Shown piece by piece: positions 42,882 to 51,895 of a stretch of 64,000 nucleotides of DNA. The stretch is from the NCBI RefSeq assembly GCF_965216485.1, contig NZ_OZ244162.1:3280030-3344029 (forward strand). Direction: 5' to 3'. The stretch comes from Algiphilus sp965216485 (GTDB lineage Bacteria; Pseudomonadota; Gammaproteobacteria; Nevskiales; Nevskiaceae). The notes under the pieces are model-generated. The model did no database searches. It saw nothing but the letters and a program-made list of their open reading frames with translations, and was not told where the DNA came from. Within the stretch, counting starts at the first letter, position 1, and every line of letters starts with the position of its first letter. Both the position numbers and the translations under genes were made by a program.

Positions 42882-42908
42882 CAGCGCTGTCAGCGCTGTC
42901 AGCGCTGG
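42882..42908. repeat. Three tandem 9-bp units at the nqrM stop codon
   Basis: CAGCGCTGT, CAGCGCTGT and CAGCGCTGG stand head to tail at 42882-42908. On the minus strand they read as CAG CGC TGA repeated, so the Gln-Arg-stop ending of nqrM is followed in frame by a further Gln-Arg-stop. It looks like simple slippage duplication. Confidence 0.8.
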
Positions 42909-43105
42909 CGATCCGGGCTCTTGGTGCCCGGATCGCACTGCTCAGCGCTTGATGCACCGCAGAAGTCGCATTTTTCGCCCGTGATATTCGACAGGCCGCC
43001 GCAGCTTCCCTTCAGCGGCTTGTTTTGAGCAAGACCCAGGGCTAGCCCGCCAAAAGTGACGGCCAGTACCACGAAGGTGATGCCAAACAGTGCGATATCA
43101 CTCAT
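42899..43105 (-). CDS. nqrM: Na+-NQR maturation protein NqrM
   Basis: A 68-residue protein: one N-terminal membrane helix (about 5-26) and a cysteine cluster GSCGG ... CDFCG ... C (4 Cys, near 34-58). This matches NqrM (DUF539), which is needed for assembling the iron site between NqrD and NqrE. It lies 50 nt downstream of nqrF. In most bacteria apbE lies between nqrF and nqrM; here it does not. Confidence 0.93.
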   Translation of the reverse strand: MSDIALFGITFVVLAVTFGGLALGLAQNKPLKGSCGGLSNITGEKCDFCGASSAEQCDPGTKSPDRQR

Positions 43106-43155
43106 AACGGACCTCTACTGCTGCGACCGTTGTCTGCCCGAGACGTTCGGCGACC

Positions 43156-44376
43156 TTAGCCGCCGAAATCGTCAAGCAGAATATCGTCGCGTTCCACGCC
43201 AAGGTCAATGAGCATCTTGATGACCGCAGCGTTCATCATGGGCGGACCGCACAAATAGTATTCGCAGTCCTCGGGCGCCTTGTGATCCTTGAGGTACTTT
43301 TCGTAGAGCACTTCGTGGATGAAGCCCGTCGGCCCTTCCCAGTTGTCCTCCGGCAGCGGCTCGGACAGGGCCACATGCCATTCGAAGTTGTCGTTCTCGC
43401 GATCGAGCATGTCGAAGTCTTCGACGTAGAACATCTCGTTCTTGGAACGGGCGCCATACCAGAAGCTCATCTTGCGATCGGTCTTGATGCGACGCAGCTG
43501 ATCGAAGATGTGGCTGCGCATCGGCGCCATGCCAGCACCGCCGCCGACAAAGATCATTTCCTTGTCGGTCTCGCGCGCGAAGAACTCGCCGAAGGGCCCC
43601 GAAATGGTGACCTTGTCGCCTTCCTGCAGGCTGAAGATATAGCTCGACATCTCGCCCGGCGGCACATCGGGACTCCGCGGCGGCGGCAGCGCGATGCGCA
43701 CGTTGAGCATGATCAGGCCACGCTCCTCCGGATAGTTCGCCATGGAATAGGCGCGCATGACCGGCTCGTTCACCTTGGAGACGTACTGCCAGACGTCGAA
43801 CTTGTCCCAGTCCGCGCGGAAACGCTCCTGCACCTGGAAATCCTTGAAATGGACTTCGTGCGGCGGTGCCTCGATCTGGATGTAGCCGCCGGCGCGGAAA
43901 TCCACGTGCTCACCTTCGGGGAGTTCGAGCACGAGCTCCTTGATGAAGGTTGCGACATTCTTGTTGGAGCGCACGGTGCACTCCCACTTGCGCACGCCGA
44001 AGACCTCTTCGGGTACCTGGATCTTCATGTCCTGCTTGACCGTCACCTGGCAGGACAGACGATCGCCCTCGCGGGCTTCCCGCTTGGTGATGTGGCCTTC
44101 CTCGGTGGGCAGGATGGAGCCGCCTCCCTCGAAAATCTTGACACGGCACTGGGCGCAGGTACCGCCGCCGCCACAGGCCGAGGGGACGAACAGGCCATGA
44201 TTGGCCAGCGTGCCGAGCAGTTTCGAACCGGTGGGCACCTCGATTTGTTTCTCGCCGTTGATGTCGATCGTCACGTTGCCCTGCGGCACAAGCTTCGAGC
44301 GCGCGAGCAGGATGACGCTCACCAGCACCAGAATGATGCCGGTAAAGAACCCTACCCCGAGAAAGACTTCCATCAT
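43156..44376 (-). CDS. nqrF: Na+-translocating NADH:quinone reductase subunit F
   Basis: A 406-residue protein: N-terminal membrane helix (about 4-26), plant-type 2Fe-2S domain with Cys 68, 74, 77 and 109, then a ferredoxin-NADP reductase-like domain with FAD motif RAYSMANYPEE and NADH motif FVGGGAGMAPMRSH. It accepts electrons from NADH and passes them to the membrane subunits. It ends the operon proper with DDILLDDFGG. Confidence 0.98.
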   Translation of the reverse strand: MMEVFLGVGFFTGIILVLVSVILLARSKLVPQGNVTIDINGEKQIEVPTGSKLLGTLANHGLFVPSACGGGGTCAQCRVKIFEGGGSILPTEEGHITKREAREGDRLSCQVTVKQDMKIQVPEEVFGVRKWECTVRSNKNVATFIKELVLELPEGEHVDFRAGGYIQIEAPPHEVHFKDFQVQERFRADWDKFDVWQYVSKVNEPVMRAYSMANYPEERGLIMLNVRIALPPPRSPDVPPGEMSSYIFSLQEGDKVTISGPFGEFFARETDKEMIFVGGGAGMAPMRSHIFDQLRRIKTDRKMSFWYGARSKNEMFYVEDFDMLDRENDNFEWHVALSEPLPEDNWEGPTGFIHEVLYEKYLKDHKAPEDCEYYLCGPPMMNAAVIKMLIDLGVERDDILLDDFGG

Positions 44377-44388
44377 CGCGGATAACTC

Positions 44389-44994
44389 CTAAATCTGGAT
44401 GCCGGAAAAGGCCATGAATCCGAGCGACAGCAGGCCGACGGTCATGAAGGTGATGCCGAGTCCCTGAAGCCCATCCGGCACATCGGAATACTTCAGCTTC
44501 TCTCGTACGCCCGCCAGGGCCACGATCGCCAGCGCCCATCCGGCGCCGGATGAAAGACCGTAGACGGCCGACTCCGCAAGGGTGTAGTCGCGTTCCACCA
44601 TGAATAGCGTGCCGCCGAGAATGGCGCAGTTCACGGTAATCAGCGGCAGAAAGATGCCGAGCGCGTTGTACAACGCCGGCACATACTTATCGAGGAACAT
44701 CTCCAGCAGCTGCACCATCGCGGCGATGATGCCGATGTAGGAGATCAACCCAAGGAAGGAGAGGTCCACCTGCGGCAGGCCCATCCACGACAGTGCGCCT
44801 TCCTTGAGCAGGTACTGATAGACGAGATTGTTGGCCGGCACGGTAATGCCCTGCACGGCCACGACGGCGATGCCCAAGCCGAGCGCGGTTTCAATCTTCT
44901 TGGAAATCGCCAGGAAGGTGCACATGCCCAGGAAGAAGGCCAGGGCAAGGTTCTCGACGAAGATGGACCGAATGGCCAGATTCACTAATTCCAT
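44389..44994 (-). CDS. nqrE: Na+-translocating NADH:quinone reductase subunit E
   Basis: A 201-residue membrane protein with six helices, starting MELVNLAIRSIFVENLALAFFLGMCTFLA. NqrE and NqrD are inverted homologs that form the Na+ channel half-sites and hold an iron centre through conserved cysteines (one in the MCTFL segment, one in NCAILGG). It lies 12 nt after nqrD and 12 nt before nqrF. Confidence 0.97.
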   Translation of the reverse strand: MELVNLAIRSIFVENLALAFFLGMCTFLAISKKIETALGLGIAVVAVQGITVPANNLVYQYLLKEGALSWMGLPQVDLSFLGLISYIGIIAAMVQLLEMFLDKYVPALYNALGIFLPLITVNCAILGGTLFMVERDYTLAESAVYGLSSGAGWALAIVALAGVREKLKYSDVPDGLQGLGITFMTVGLLSLGFMAFSGIQI

Positions 44995-45006
44995 GAGAGC
45001 CCCCGC

Positions 45007-45669
45007 TTACAGTACTTCGGTGCGGTGCACCTGATGAATCTGGTAATCCGGCTTTTCGACCTGGTCCGGCTTCCAGGTACGCACCGCCCAGATGAAGAGG
45101 CCGATGAGGAAGAAGGCCGACGGCGGCAGCAGCAGCATGCCGTTGGAGACGTACCAGCCGCCCTCGCTGGCCAGCGGGAAGATCTGCACACCCATAAGCG
45201 AGCCGGAACCGAAGAGTTCGCGGATGACGCCCAGGCCCACCAGAATCACGCTGTAGCCCAGCGAATTACCGAGGGCGTCGAAGAAAGAGGGGATCGGCGG
45301 GTTCTTCATCGCATAGGCCTCAGCACGGCCCAGGATGATGCAGTTGGTGATGATGAGCCCGACGAAGACCGACAGCTGACGTGCAATGTCGTACAGGAAG
45401 GCGCGCAGCACCTGGTCCGCAACGACCACGAGAGAGGCAATGATGACCATCTGCACGATGATGCGGATATTGCTGGGCGTGATGTTGCGCAGGAAGCTGA
45501 TGAAGAAACTCGACAGACAGCACACGGCCGTGAAGGCCGCCGCCATCGTCAATGCGGTTTCCAGCTTGGCCGTGACCGCCAGCGCCGAACAAATCCCGAG
45601 CACCTGCAGGATGATCGGGTTGTTGTCGAACACTGGCTCCTTGACCAGCCCCTTCAAGTTGTCTGCCAT
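45007..45669 (-). CDS. nqrD: Na+-translocating NADH:quinone reductase subunit D
   Basis: A 220-residue membrane protein with six helices. The iron-site cysteines appear in LGICSALAVTAKLET and VGLIITNCIILGRAEAYA. It pairs with NqrE and takes part in Na+ transfer. It follows nqrC by 3 nt. Confidence 0.97.
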   Translation of the reverse strand: MADNLKGLVKEPVFDNNPIILQVLGICSALAVTAKLETALTMAAAFTAVCCLSSFFISFLRNITPSNIRIIVQMVIIASLVVVADQVLRAFLYDIARQLSVFVGLIITNCIILGRAEAYAMKNPPIPSFFDALGNSLGYSVILVGLGVIRELFGSGSLMGVQIFPLASEGGWYVSNGMLLLPPSAFFLIGLFIWAVRTWKPDQVEKPDYQIHQVHRTEVL

Positions 45670-45672
45670 GAT

Positions 45673-46449
45673 TCAGCCTCGTGCTTGGCGCGCGATGAAT
45701 GATTTATAGCCCATGTCCGAGAACCAGAACTGCATCAGGTTCGTGACCCCGTTGGACGTCAAGGTGGCTCCGGAAAGCGCATCGACCTTGTGTTCGGACC
45801 CGGGCTTCTGCGGCTCGACCCCGCCCTTCACTAACCGGAAGGCAGGCTCACCGTCTTCGTTATAGATTTCTTTGCCGTCCCATTGTTCCTGCCACTTCGG
45901 GTTGGAAATCTCGCCCCCAAGCCCCGGCGTCTCACCGTGGTCATAGAAGGTGATGCCGTCAATGGTGTTGCCGTCAGCCTGCACAGCCACATAGGCATAC
46001 ATGGTGGACCAGAGGCCGTAGCCGGCCACCGGGAACACGTAGTTGAGCACCTCGCCCTGCTCATCGCGCACGACGTAGACGATGGCCTTCTTCGGAATCG
46101 AGCCGATGCCAGCAATGTCCTGCTCGCTGGAGAGCGTCACATTGCTGCCGGACTGCTTGGCGGCCTTGAACATGTCATAGGCCGCCGGATCGACACCGCT
46201 GACTTCTTCACCCGTCTCCAGGTCGATGACCTTTGTCTCGATGCGCTCGTTGAAGGTCTCGTTGACGTCCATGCCCTTGCGATACAGGCCGACGACATTG
46301 AGCACGTTGGCGCGCTGGTCGAGCAACTGGTTCTTTTCCTGCTGAGAGCGCAGCGAGACCGCCGCGCCGGACACCACGATGGAGCACGCGATGCACAGCA
46401 CGACCGCCATGATGAAGATGTAACTGCGGGATTCCTTGTTAAGCGCCAT
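45673..46449 (-). CDS. nqrC: Na+-translocating NADH:quinone reductase subunit C
   Basis: A 258-residue periplasmic flavoprotein anchored by one N-terminal helix (about 10-31). The covalent FMN site is canonical: SGAT at 226-229 followed by LTSNG, with Thr229 as acceptor. It moves electrons to NqrB. It is separated from nqrB by one nucleotide and from nqrD by 3 nt. Confidence 0.97.
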   Translation of the reverse strand: MALNKESRSYIFIMAVVLCIACSIVVSGAAVSLRSQQEKNQLLDQRANVLNVVGLYRKGMDVNETFNERIETKVIDLETGEEVSGVDPAAYDMFKAAKQSGSNVTLSSEQDIAGIGSIPKKAIVYVVRDEQGEVLNYVFPVAGYGLWSTMYAYVAVQADGNTIDGITFYDHGETPGLGGEISNPKWQEQWDGKEIYNEDGEPAFRLVKGGVEPQKPGSEHKVDALSGATLTSNGVTNLMQFWFSDMGYKSFIARQARG

Positions 46450-46450
46450 A

Positions 46451-47668
46451 TCAAGCTGCCGTCAGAGTTCTTGCCTCACGCCTGCGCACGTTGGCACGCA
46501 TGACGAAGTAGTCGATCAGCGGGGCAAAGATGTTGGCGAACAGAATGGCCAGCATCACCCCCTCCGGGAAGGCCGGGTTCACCACGCGGATGAGCACCGT
46601 CATGAAGCCGCACAGCGCCCCGAAGATCCAGCGCCCCGCGTTGGTATGCGAGGAGGACACTGGGTCGGTGGCCATGAAGACCGCGCCGAAGGCAAAGCCG
46701 CCCATGGTGAAGTGCCAGTACCACGGCACATCGAAATAGGGCTCGCCTTCGCCGCCGATCAGGTTGAACAGCAGCACCGTACCGATCATGCCGGCGAACA
46801 TGCCCAGCGTAATTCGGTAGTTGGCAATACCCGTGTACATCAGGAAGGCGCCGCCAATCAGGATGGCGATGGTCGATACTTCACCGACAGAGCCCGGTAC
46901 CGAACCGATGAAGGTCTGCATCCAGGTGATACCGCCATCGGTGATGCTGCTCACACCGCCCTCGGCGGCCATCGACAGGGCGGAAGCCTGGGTATAGCCA
47001 TCTGCAGCCACCCACACCTGATCACCCGATTGCTGCGCCGGGTAGGCGAAGTAGAGGAAGGCGCGCCCCACCAGTGCGGGATTCAGGAAGTTCTTGCCGG
47101 TACCGCCGAAGATTTCCTTGCCAATCACCACGCCGAAGCTGATGCCCAACGCGACCTGCCATAGCGGAGTGGTCGGCGCGAGAATCAGCGAGAACAGGAT
47201 CGAGGTCACGAAGAAGCCTTCGTTGACCTCGTGATTGCGGACTCCGGCAAACAGCACTTCCCACAGACCGCCGACCAGGAAGGTGACGAAATAGATCGGT
47301 ATCCAGTAGGTCAGGCCATGGACCACGTTGGCCAAGTGATTGGATGCGTCGTAGCCGAAGGGCGCGATGAACATCGCGCGCCAGCTATCGATGCCTTCCG
47401 CACCCATCGATGCCAGTGCGGTATTGGCCTGGAAGCCGACATTCCATGCGCCCATCAGAATGGCTGGGAAGGTCGCCAGCCAGACGTAGATCATCGTCCG
47501 TTTGAGGTCGATGCCATCGCGCACATGCGGTGCGCCGCGGGTCACGTCACCCGGCGAATAGAAGAAGGTATCCACCATCTCGTAGACGGCGTAATACTTT
47601 TCGAACTTGCCGCCCTTGGCGAAGAGCGGATGCATGCGGTCGAGGTAACCCCGAAGTCCTTTAGCCAT
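46451..47668 (-). CDS. nqrB: Na+-translocating NADH:quinone reductase subunit B
   Basis: A 405-residue membrane protein with about ten helices, carrying a second covalent FMN and riboflavin. Family sequences are VGFQANTAL, GGTGKNFLNPALVGRAFL and DPVSSSHTNAGRW. The flavinylation region reads DGYTQASALS (223-232); aligned with the D-G-x-S-G-A-T pattern, the acceptor position is Ser229 instead of Thr, which is unusual. The rest is normal. It starts 5 nt after nqrA. Confidence 0.97.
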   Translation of the reverse strand: MAKGLRGYLDRMHPLFAKGGKFEKYYAVYEMVDTFFYSPGDVTRGAPHVRDGIDLKRTMIYVWLATFPAILMGAWNVGFQANTALASMGAEGIDSWRAMFIAPFGYDASNHLANVVHGLTYWIPIYFVTFLVGGLWEVLFAGVRNHEVNEGFFVTSILFSLILAPTTPLWQVALGISFGVVIGKEIFGGTGKNFLNPALVGRAFLYFAYPAQQSGDQVWVAADGYTQASALSMAAEGGVSSITDGGITWMQTFIGSVPGSVGEVSTIAILIGGAFLMYTGIANYRITLGMFAGMIGTVLLFNLIGGEGEPYFDVPWYWHFTMGGFAFGAVFMATDPVSSSHTNAGRWIFGALCGFMTVLIRVVNPAFPEGVMLAILFANIFAPLIDYFVMRANVRRREARTLTAA

Positions 47669-47673
47669 AGTGT

Positions 47674-49032
47674 CTAGCCTTCCCGTTCAATGAGGTCGAG
47701 GCTGGCACGCAGGTGCGGACCGAAGTCGTACTTGCCCACGCATACAAACGACATGAGCGAAACGTCCTCTTCGATCAACTCCAGGGCGCCCAGCCCTTGC
47801 GCCACGTCAGTGTCGCGCACAACCAGCGCCCGCAGCAGCGGCGTCGCGAGGATGTCGAGCGGCATCACCTTCTCATAGTTACCAATGGGTACCAGGGCGC
47901 GGGGAGAGCCGTTCGTGGTGGTATTGAGGTCGAAGTCTCCGGCACGCGGCACAAAGCCGGAGGCGTAGGCGCGGGTGACCGAAAAGCGTTCGCCGAAGGG
48001 ATTCAGCCAACCGAAAAGGCGGCGCTGATTGGCCTCTGGCAGCACGCTGATCTGCGTGTTGTAGCGACCCAGGTAGGCCGCCCAGCCCGCGGCTCTCCGT
48101 CCGTTCCAGACCGAACCCGATATGGCGCGGGCGTTGACGTCCTTGAGTTCGCCGCTGAGCAGGTTATCGATGCTGGCGCCCATGCGCGTGCGCAGCAGAC
48201 GCGGCTTGTTCACCACCGACCCGGCCAGCGCGATTACGCGCTCGGTACGGATTCGTCCGGTCGTGAGCAGGGCGCCGTAGGCAATCACGTCCTGCGGCCC
48301 GATGTGCCAGTTGATGCGGCTGGCCGATACCGGGTGCAGGTAATGCATGTGCGTGCTCGGAAGACCCGCGGGGTGCGGTCCTTCGAATTCGGCCACGCGG
48401 AAGCGATCCGACTCCGGTACTGGAATATCGGCGCCCGGGGCCGTACAGACATACACCGGGCCGTCCGTCAGGCGCGCCAAGGCCTGCAGGCCCGCCTTGA
48501 ACAGCTCGGGCTCTTCCGCGATGACCACCGCCGGATCCGCCGACAGCGGGTTGGTATCGATCGCATTGACGAAGATGGCGGAGGCTTCGCCGTCCACCGC
48601 CGGCACGCGGCCAAAGGGGCGAGTGCGCAGAGCCGTCCACTGCCCTGATTGAATCAGGATATCGCGCAGCTTCTGCGGGTCGGCCGAGGTCAATTCGGAG
48701 GCGCTGAAGCTGTCGAAGGTCTCCGCATCGTCACCGTCGATGTCGATCACGACCGATTGCAGGGCGCGGCGAGCGCCACGGTTGATCGCACGGACGGTGC
48801 CAGCCGCCGGCGCAGTGACGATGACGCCTGGGTTGCGCTTGTCCTCGAAGATGGGCTGTCCGAGACGGACGCGGTCACCTTCTTCCACGGACATGCTGGG
48901 CTTGAGGCCGACATAGTCCGGGCCAATCACCGCGACCGACGAGATGCGCGGTCCATTTTCGATGCGTTGCTCGGGCTTGCCAACCAGCCGCAGATCCAGG
49001 CCCCTTTTCAATTTGATGCGTTGCTTTTCCAC
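47674..49032 (-). CDS. nqrA: Na+-translocating NADH:quinone reductase subunit A
   Basis: A 452-residue peripheral subunit, first in the operon. IKLKRGLDLRL at the N-terminus and the biotinyl-like fold segment SVEEGDRVRLGQPIFEDK ... VTAPAAGTVRAINRGARRALQSV are typical. NqrA contributes to ubiquinone binding. The start is a GTG at 49032. The operon promoter should be in the 91-nt gap to the aspartoacylase-like gene; no clear box was recognised. Confidence 0.96.
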   Translation of the reverse strand: MEKQRIKLKRGLDLRLVGKPEQRIENGPRISSVAVIGPDYVGLKPSMSVEEGDRVRLGQPIFEDKRNPGVIVTAPAAGTVRAINRGARRALQSVVIDIDGDDAETFDSFSASELTSADPQKLRDILIQSGQWTALRTRPFGRVPAVDGEASAIFVNAIDTNPLSADPAVVIAEEPELFKAGLQALARLTDGPVYVCTAPGADIPVPESDRFRVAEFEGPHPAGLPSTHMHYLHPVSASRINWHIGPQDVIAYGALLTTGRIRTERVIALAGSVVNKPRLLRTRMGASIDNLLSGELKDVNARAISGSVWNGRRAAGWAAYLGRYNTQISVLPEANQRRLFGWLNPFGERFSVTRAYASGFVPRAGDFDLNTTTNGSPRALVPIGNYEKVMPLDILATPLLRALVVRDTDVAQGLGALELIEEDVSLMSFVCVGKYDFGPHLRASLDLIEREG

Positions 49033-49123
49033 GGTGTGGGCACCCGCCTGCTTAGTTCGGACTAGAAAACGGGCGGTAGTTTACCGGTTGCCGCCGACAA
49101 CCATCCAGCACGTTGCGACATTC

Positions 49124-50170
49124 TCAGTCGAATCGGGCGCGCGGCCGCGGCATGGCTGCCGCCAGCTTGCGCGCCAGCGCGACGGTTTGGGCCGCCTCGT
49201 CGGCGTCTTCGATGCGCGCGATGTGAAACAGGGCGTCTCCCTCGTACACCAGCGGGAGGCTGGTGCGCCCGATGATGACCCCGTCGGTATGCGCGTAGAC
49301 CGCCGTGTCGGTGCCCCCTACCGGGTCGCCCACCCAGCCGACGCGGTCGCCATCCCGCACGGCCTGGCCAAGTTCGGTCTGCGCACGCAACACCCCGGAA
49401 ATCGGCGAGCGCACCCAGCTACTGCTATGCGCCGTCACCGGCTGAATCGGCGGTGCATGGCGCGACAGCGCCGGGAGCATGCCCAGCGCGCGGAGCACAT
49501 TCATCACGCCGCGCACGCCCAGTCGAATCGCGACCTCATTGAAGCGCAGCGCCTCCCCCGCCTCGTATAGCAGCACCGGCATGCCCAAGCCCGTGACGTA
49601 CTCGCGCAACGTCCCGCTGACCGGCGGTGAATCCAGCATCACCGGGGCGCCAAAGGCATTGGCCAGACGGTGCGTCTCTTCGTTACGCAGGTCCGCCCGA
49701 ATCTGCGGCAGATTCGGGCGCTGCAAGGCACCGGTATGCAGATCGATACCCGCGTCGGCCCGGTGCACGACCTCATTGAGAAAGCGATGCGCCAGACGCG
49801 CCGCCAGCGACCCCTGCTCCGACCCCGGAAAGCTGCGATTCAGATCGCGCCGATCCGGCAGATAGCGCGAGCGATGCAGGAAGCCCAGCACGTTCAGCAC
49901 CGGAACGGCCAGCAGCGTTCCGCGCAGCTGACGCAGCGCGGGCAACTCCAGTACGCGGCGTACGATCTCGATGCCATTGATTTCATCGCCGTGCAGGGCG
50001 GCCGATACGAAAAGCACCGGCCCCTTCTTGCGACCATGCACGACGTACACCGGCAGGGTGACCGGCGCACTGGTGTAGAGCGCACCGATCTGCAGCGATA
50101 CCTGGTGACGGGTGCCCGGCGCAATGCGCTGGCCGTCGATCTCGAAGTCGACCGCTCGGGAGCTTCTCAC
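49124..50170 (-). CDS. Succinylglutamate desuccinylase/aspartoacylase family protein
   Basis: A 348-residue zinc carboxypeptidase-like protein: ALHGDEINGIEIVRRVL supplies the first His and Glu ligands (H-x2-E form, near 60-66) and GIDLHTG the third. It is the third gene after rimB and rimK, an arrangement often seen in gammaproteobacteria; it may remove or process amino-acid tags related to RimK chemistry (inference). It follows rimK by 14 nt. Confidence 0.87.
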   Translation of the reverse strand: MRSSRAVDFEIDGQRIAPGTRHQVSLQIGALYTSAPVTLPVYVVHGRKKGPVLFVSAALHGDEINGIEIVRRVLELPALRQLRGTLLAVPVLNVLGFLHRSRYLPDRRDLNRSFPGSEQGSLAARLAHRFLNEVVHRADAGIDLHTGALQRPNLPQIRADLRNEETHRLANAFGAPVMLDSPPVSGTLREYVTGLGMPVLLYEAGEALRFNEVAIRLGVRGVMNVLRALGMLPALSRHAPPIQPVTAHSSSWVRSPISGVLRAQTELGQAVRDGDRVGWVGDPVGGTDTAVYAHTDGVIIGRTSLPLVYEGDALFHIARIEDADEAAQTVALARKLAAAMPRPRARFD

Positions 50171-50184
50171 GAGGCGTGGCGTCC

Positions 50185-51090
50185 TCAGCCTCGCCCGCGC
50201 GTGCGCGTTCGACCGGGTTTGGCGTGGGCTTCCAGATGGGCAATGACCTGACCGGCAATATCACGGCCCGTGGTGCGTTCGATCCCCTCCAGCCCGGGCG
50301 AGGAATTCACCTCAAGCACCACCGGCCCGTGATTGGAGCGAATGATGTCCACACCGGCCACGTTCAGCCCCATAGAAGCCGCTGCGCGCACAGCAGTGGA
50401 GCGCTCCTCGGGCGTGATGCGCACCGGCCGCGCCTGACCACCGCGGTGGACGTTGGAACGGAATTCCCCCTCCTTCGCCTGGCGCTGCATGGTGGCCACC
50501 ACCTTGCCGCCGATGACGAAACAGCGCACGTCGGTGCCGCGCGCTTCACCGATGAATTCCTGGGTCAGAAAGTGCGCATCCAGCCCGCGGAAGGCATCAA
50601 TGACACTTTCGGCCGCCTGCTTGGTCTCGGCCAGCACGACACCCTTGCCCTGCGTGCCCTCGATCAGCTTGATGACCATGGGCGCGCCGCCGACCAGATT
50701 CATCAGGTCCTGGGTATCGTCAGGCGAATGCGCGAATCCGGTCACGGGCAGGCCGATGCCCTTGCGCGCCAGCAGCTGCAAGCTGCGCAGCTTGTCGCGC
50801 GAGCGGGAGATCGCCACCGATTCATTCTGGCAGTACACCCCCATCATCTCGAACTGGCGCACTACGGCTGTGCCGTAGAAGGTGATGGACGAACCGATGC
50901 GCGGAATGATGGCGTCGAAGCCCTCAAGCCGCTTGCCGCGATAGTGGATCTCCGGCTTGTGCGGAACGATGTTCATATAGCAGCGCAGGGCATCAATGAC
51001 CTGGACCTCGTGACCACGGGTCTCGGCCGCCTCCACAAGACGCTTGGTGGAATACAGCTGCCGATTGCGCGAAAGAATGCCGATCTTCAT
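50185..51090 (-). CDS. rimK: ATP-grasp ligase RimK (ribosomal protein S6 glutamate ligase type)
   Basis: A 301-residue ATP-grasp enzyme. MKIGILSRNRQLYSTKRLVEAAE opens it; ATP-binding and ligand segments are MVIKLIEGTQGKGVVLAET, FIGEARGTDVRCFVIGGKVVA and GPVVLEVNSSPGLEGIE. RimK adds glutamates to the C-terminus of ribosomal protein S6 and remodels ribosomes. The start overlaps the rimB stop by 4 nt. Confidence 0.96.
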   Translation of the reverse strand: MKIGILSRNRQLYSTKRLVEAAETRGHEVQVIDALRCYMNIVPHKPEIHYRGKRLEGFDAIIPRIGSSITFYGTAVVRQFEMMGVYCQNESVAISRSRDKLRSLQLLARKGIGLPVTGFAHSPDDTQDLMNLVGGAPMVIKLIEGTQGKGVVLAETKQAAESVIDAFRGLDAHFLTQEFIGEARGTDVRCFVIGGKVVATMQRQAKEGEFRSNVHRGGQARPVRITPEERSTAVRAAASMGLNVAGVDIIRSNHGPVVLEVNSSPGLEGIERTTGRDIAGQVIAHLEAHAKPGRTRTRGRG

Positions 51091-51521
51091 AGGTTGGAAA
51101 GCAGATAGCTGGCTTGTGGGTCGACGCAGAAATGCCCGGCCATGGAACTGCGGCCCACCAGCAGGCGGTAGCGCAGTCCACGTCGTCCGGTCAAGGAAAC
51201 CTCCACCGCGGCGCGATAGCCTCCGACCTCCAGGGTCGTGAGAATGACAGGACGCAACTCGCGATGCCCCCCGGCGTCGGTCACCCAGCGCTCGTCGTGC
51301 AGTGGCGCGTGGCTTTCATGGCCCTGTCCCACCGCGCGAAAGTAGACCTGATCGTCGCGCAGGCGGATATGCGTGGCGGCGAGCGCCGACGTGCGCGCGC
51401 CCGTATCCATTTTGGCACGCACAGGCTTGGCGAGTATGTCCGGCAAGCGGGCCCATTCACGCCAACCGACACGCAGGATGCTTTCGACAGGCGCGACCGG
51501 TGCCTTAAAATCCTGGTTCAT
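51087..51521 (-). CDS. rimB: Retropepsin-like protease RimB (ATP-dependent zinc protease family)
   Basis: A 144-residue protein with a retropepsin-like core: VRAKMDTGARTSALAATHI (D-T-G-A, Asp near 39), REWARLPDI before it, and RYRLLVGRSSMAGHFCVDP at the end. This is the RimB/ATP-dependent zinc protease family that accompanies rimK. In Pseudomonas, RimB trims RimK-added glutamates (established knowledge of the family). ATG 51521 is chosen by family length; the frame extends to 51581. Confidence 0.9.
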   Translation of the reverse strand: MNQDFKAPVAPVESILRVGWREWARLPDILAKPVRAKMDTGARTSALAATHIRLRDDQVYFRAVGQGHESHAPLHDERWVTDAGGHRELRPVILTTLEVGGYRAAVEVSLTGRRGLRYRLLVGRSSMAGHFCVDPQASYLLSNL

Positions 51522-51555
51522 TCTGTTGCGGCCCCCGGGTCGTCGGAGACACAGC

Positions 51556-51870
51556 ATGTCGGCTACAGCACCGTCCTTCAAGGACTTCGACGAGTTTTAC
51601 GCCTATTACCTGTCAGAGCACAGCAATCGCACCAACCGGCGCATCCACTTTGCCGGCAGCACGATCGGGCTGGTCATGGCCGTCACCGGCGTGGTGACGC
51701 TCCAGCTCTGGCTGATTCCCGCCGCACTGGTAGTGGGCTACGGCTTTGCCTGGTTCGGTCATTTCTTTGTCGAGAAAAACCGGCCGGCCACCTTCACCTA
51801 TCCCTGGCAGTCCTACAAAGGGGATTGGCGCATGTGGTGGGAAATGCTGACCGGAAAGATTCCGTTCTGA
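51556..51870 (+). CDS. DUF962/Mpo1-like small membrane protein
   Basis: A 104-residue protein: FKDFDEFYAYYLSEHSNRTNRRIHFAGS (the Mpo1/DUF962 signature with conserved His residues), two hydrophobic segments (about 38-55, 58-75), GHFFVEKNRPATFTYP with further His/Asn and a final KGDWRMWWEML. Related Mpo1 is an iron-dependent 2-hydroxy fatty-acid dioxygenase; activity here is not proven. It ends 25 nt before the repeated mnmG segment. Confidence 0.88.
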   Translation: MSATAPSFKDFDEFYAYYLSEHSNRTNRRIHFAGSTIGLVMAVTGVVTLQLWLIPAALVVGYGFAWFGHFFVEKNRPATFTYPWQSYKGDWRMWWEMLTGKIPF

Positions 51871-51895
51871 GAACCGGTCGCCACGGATGTGCACC

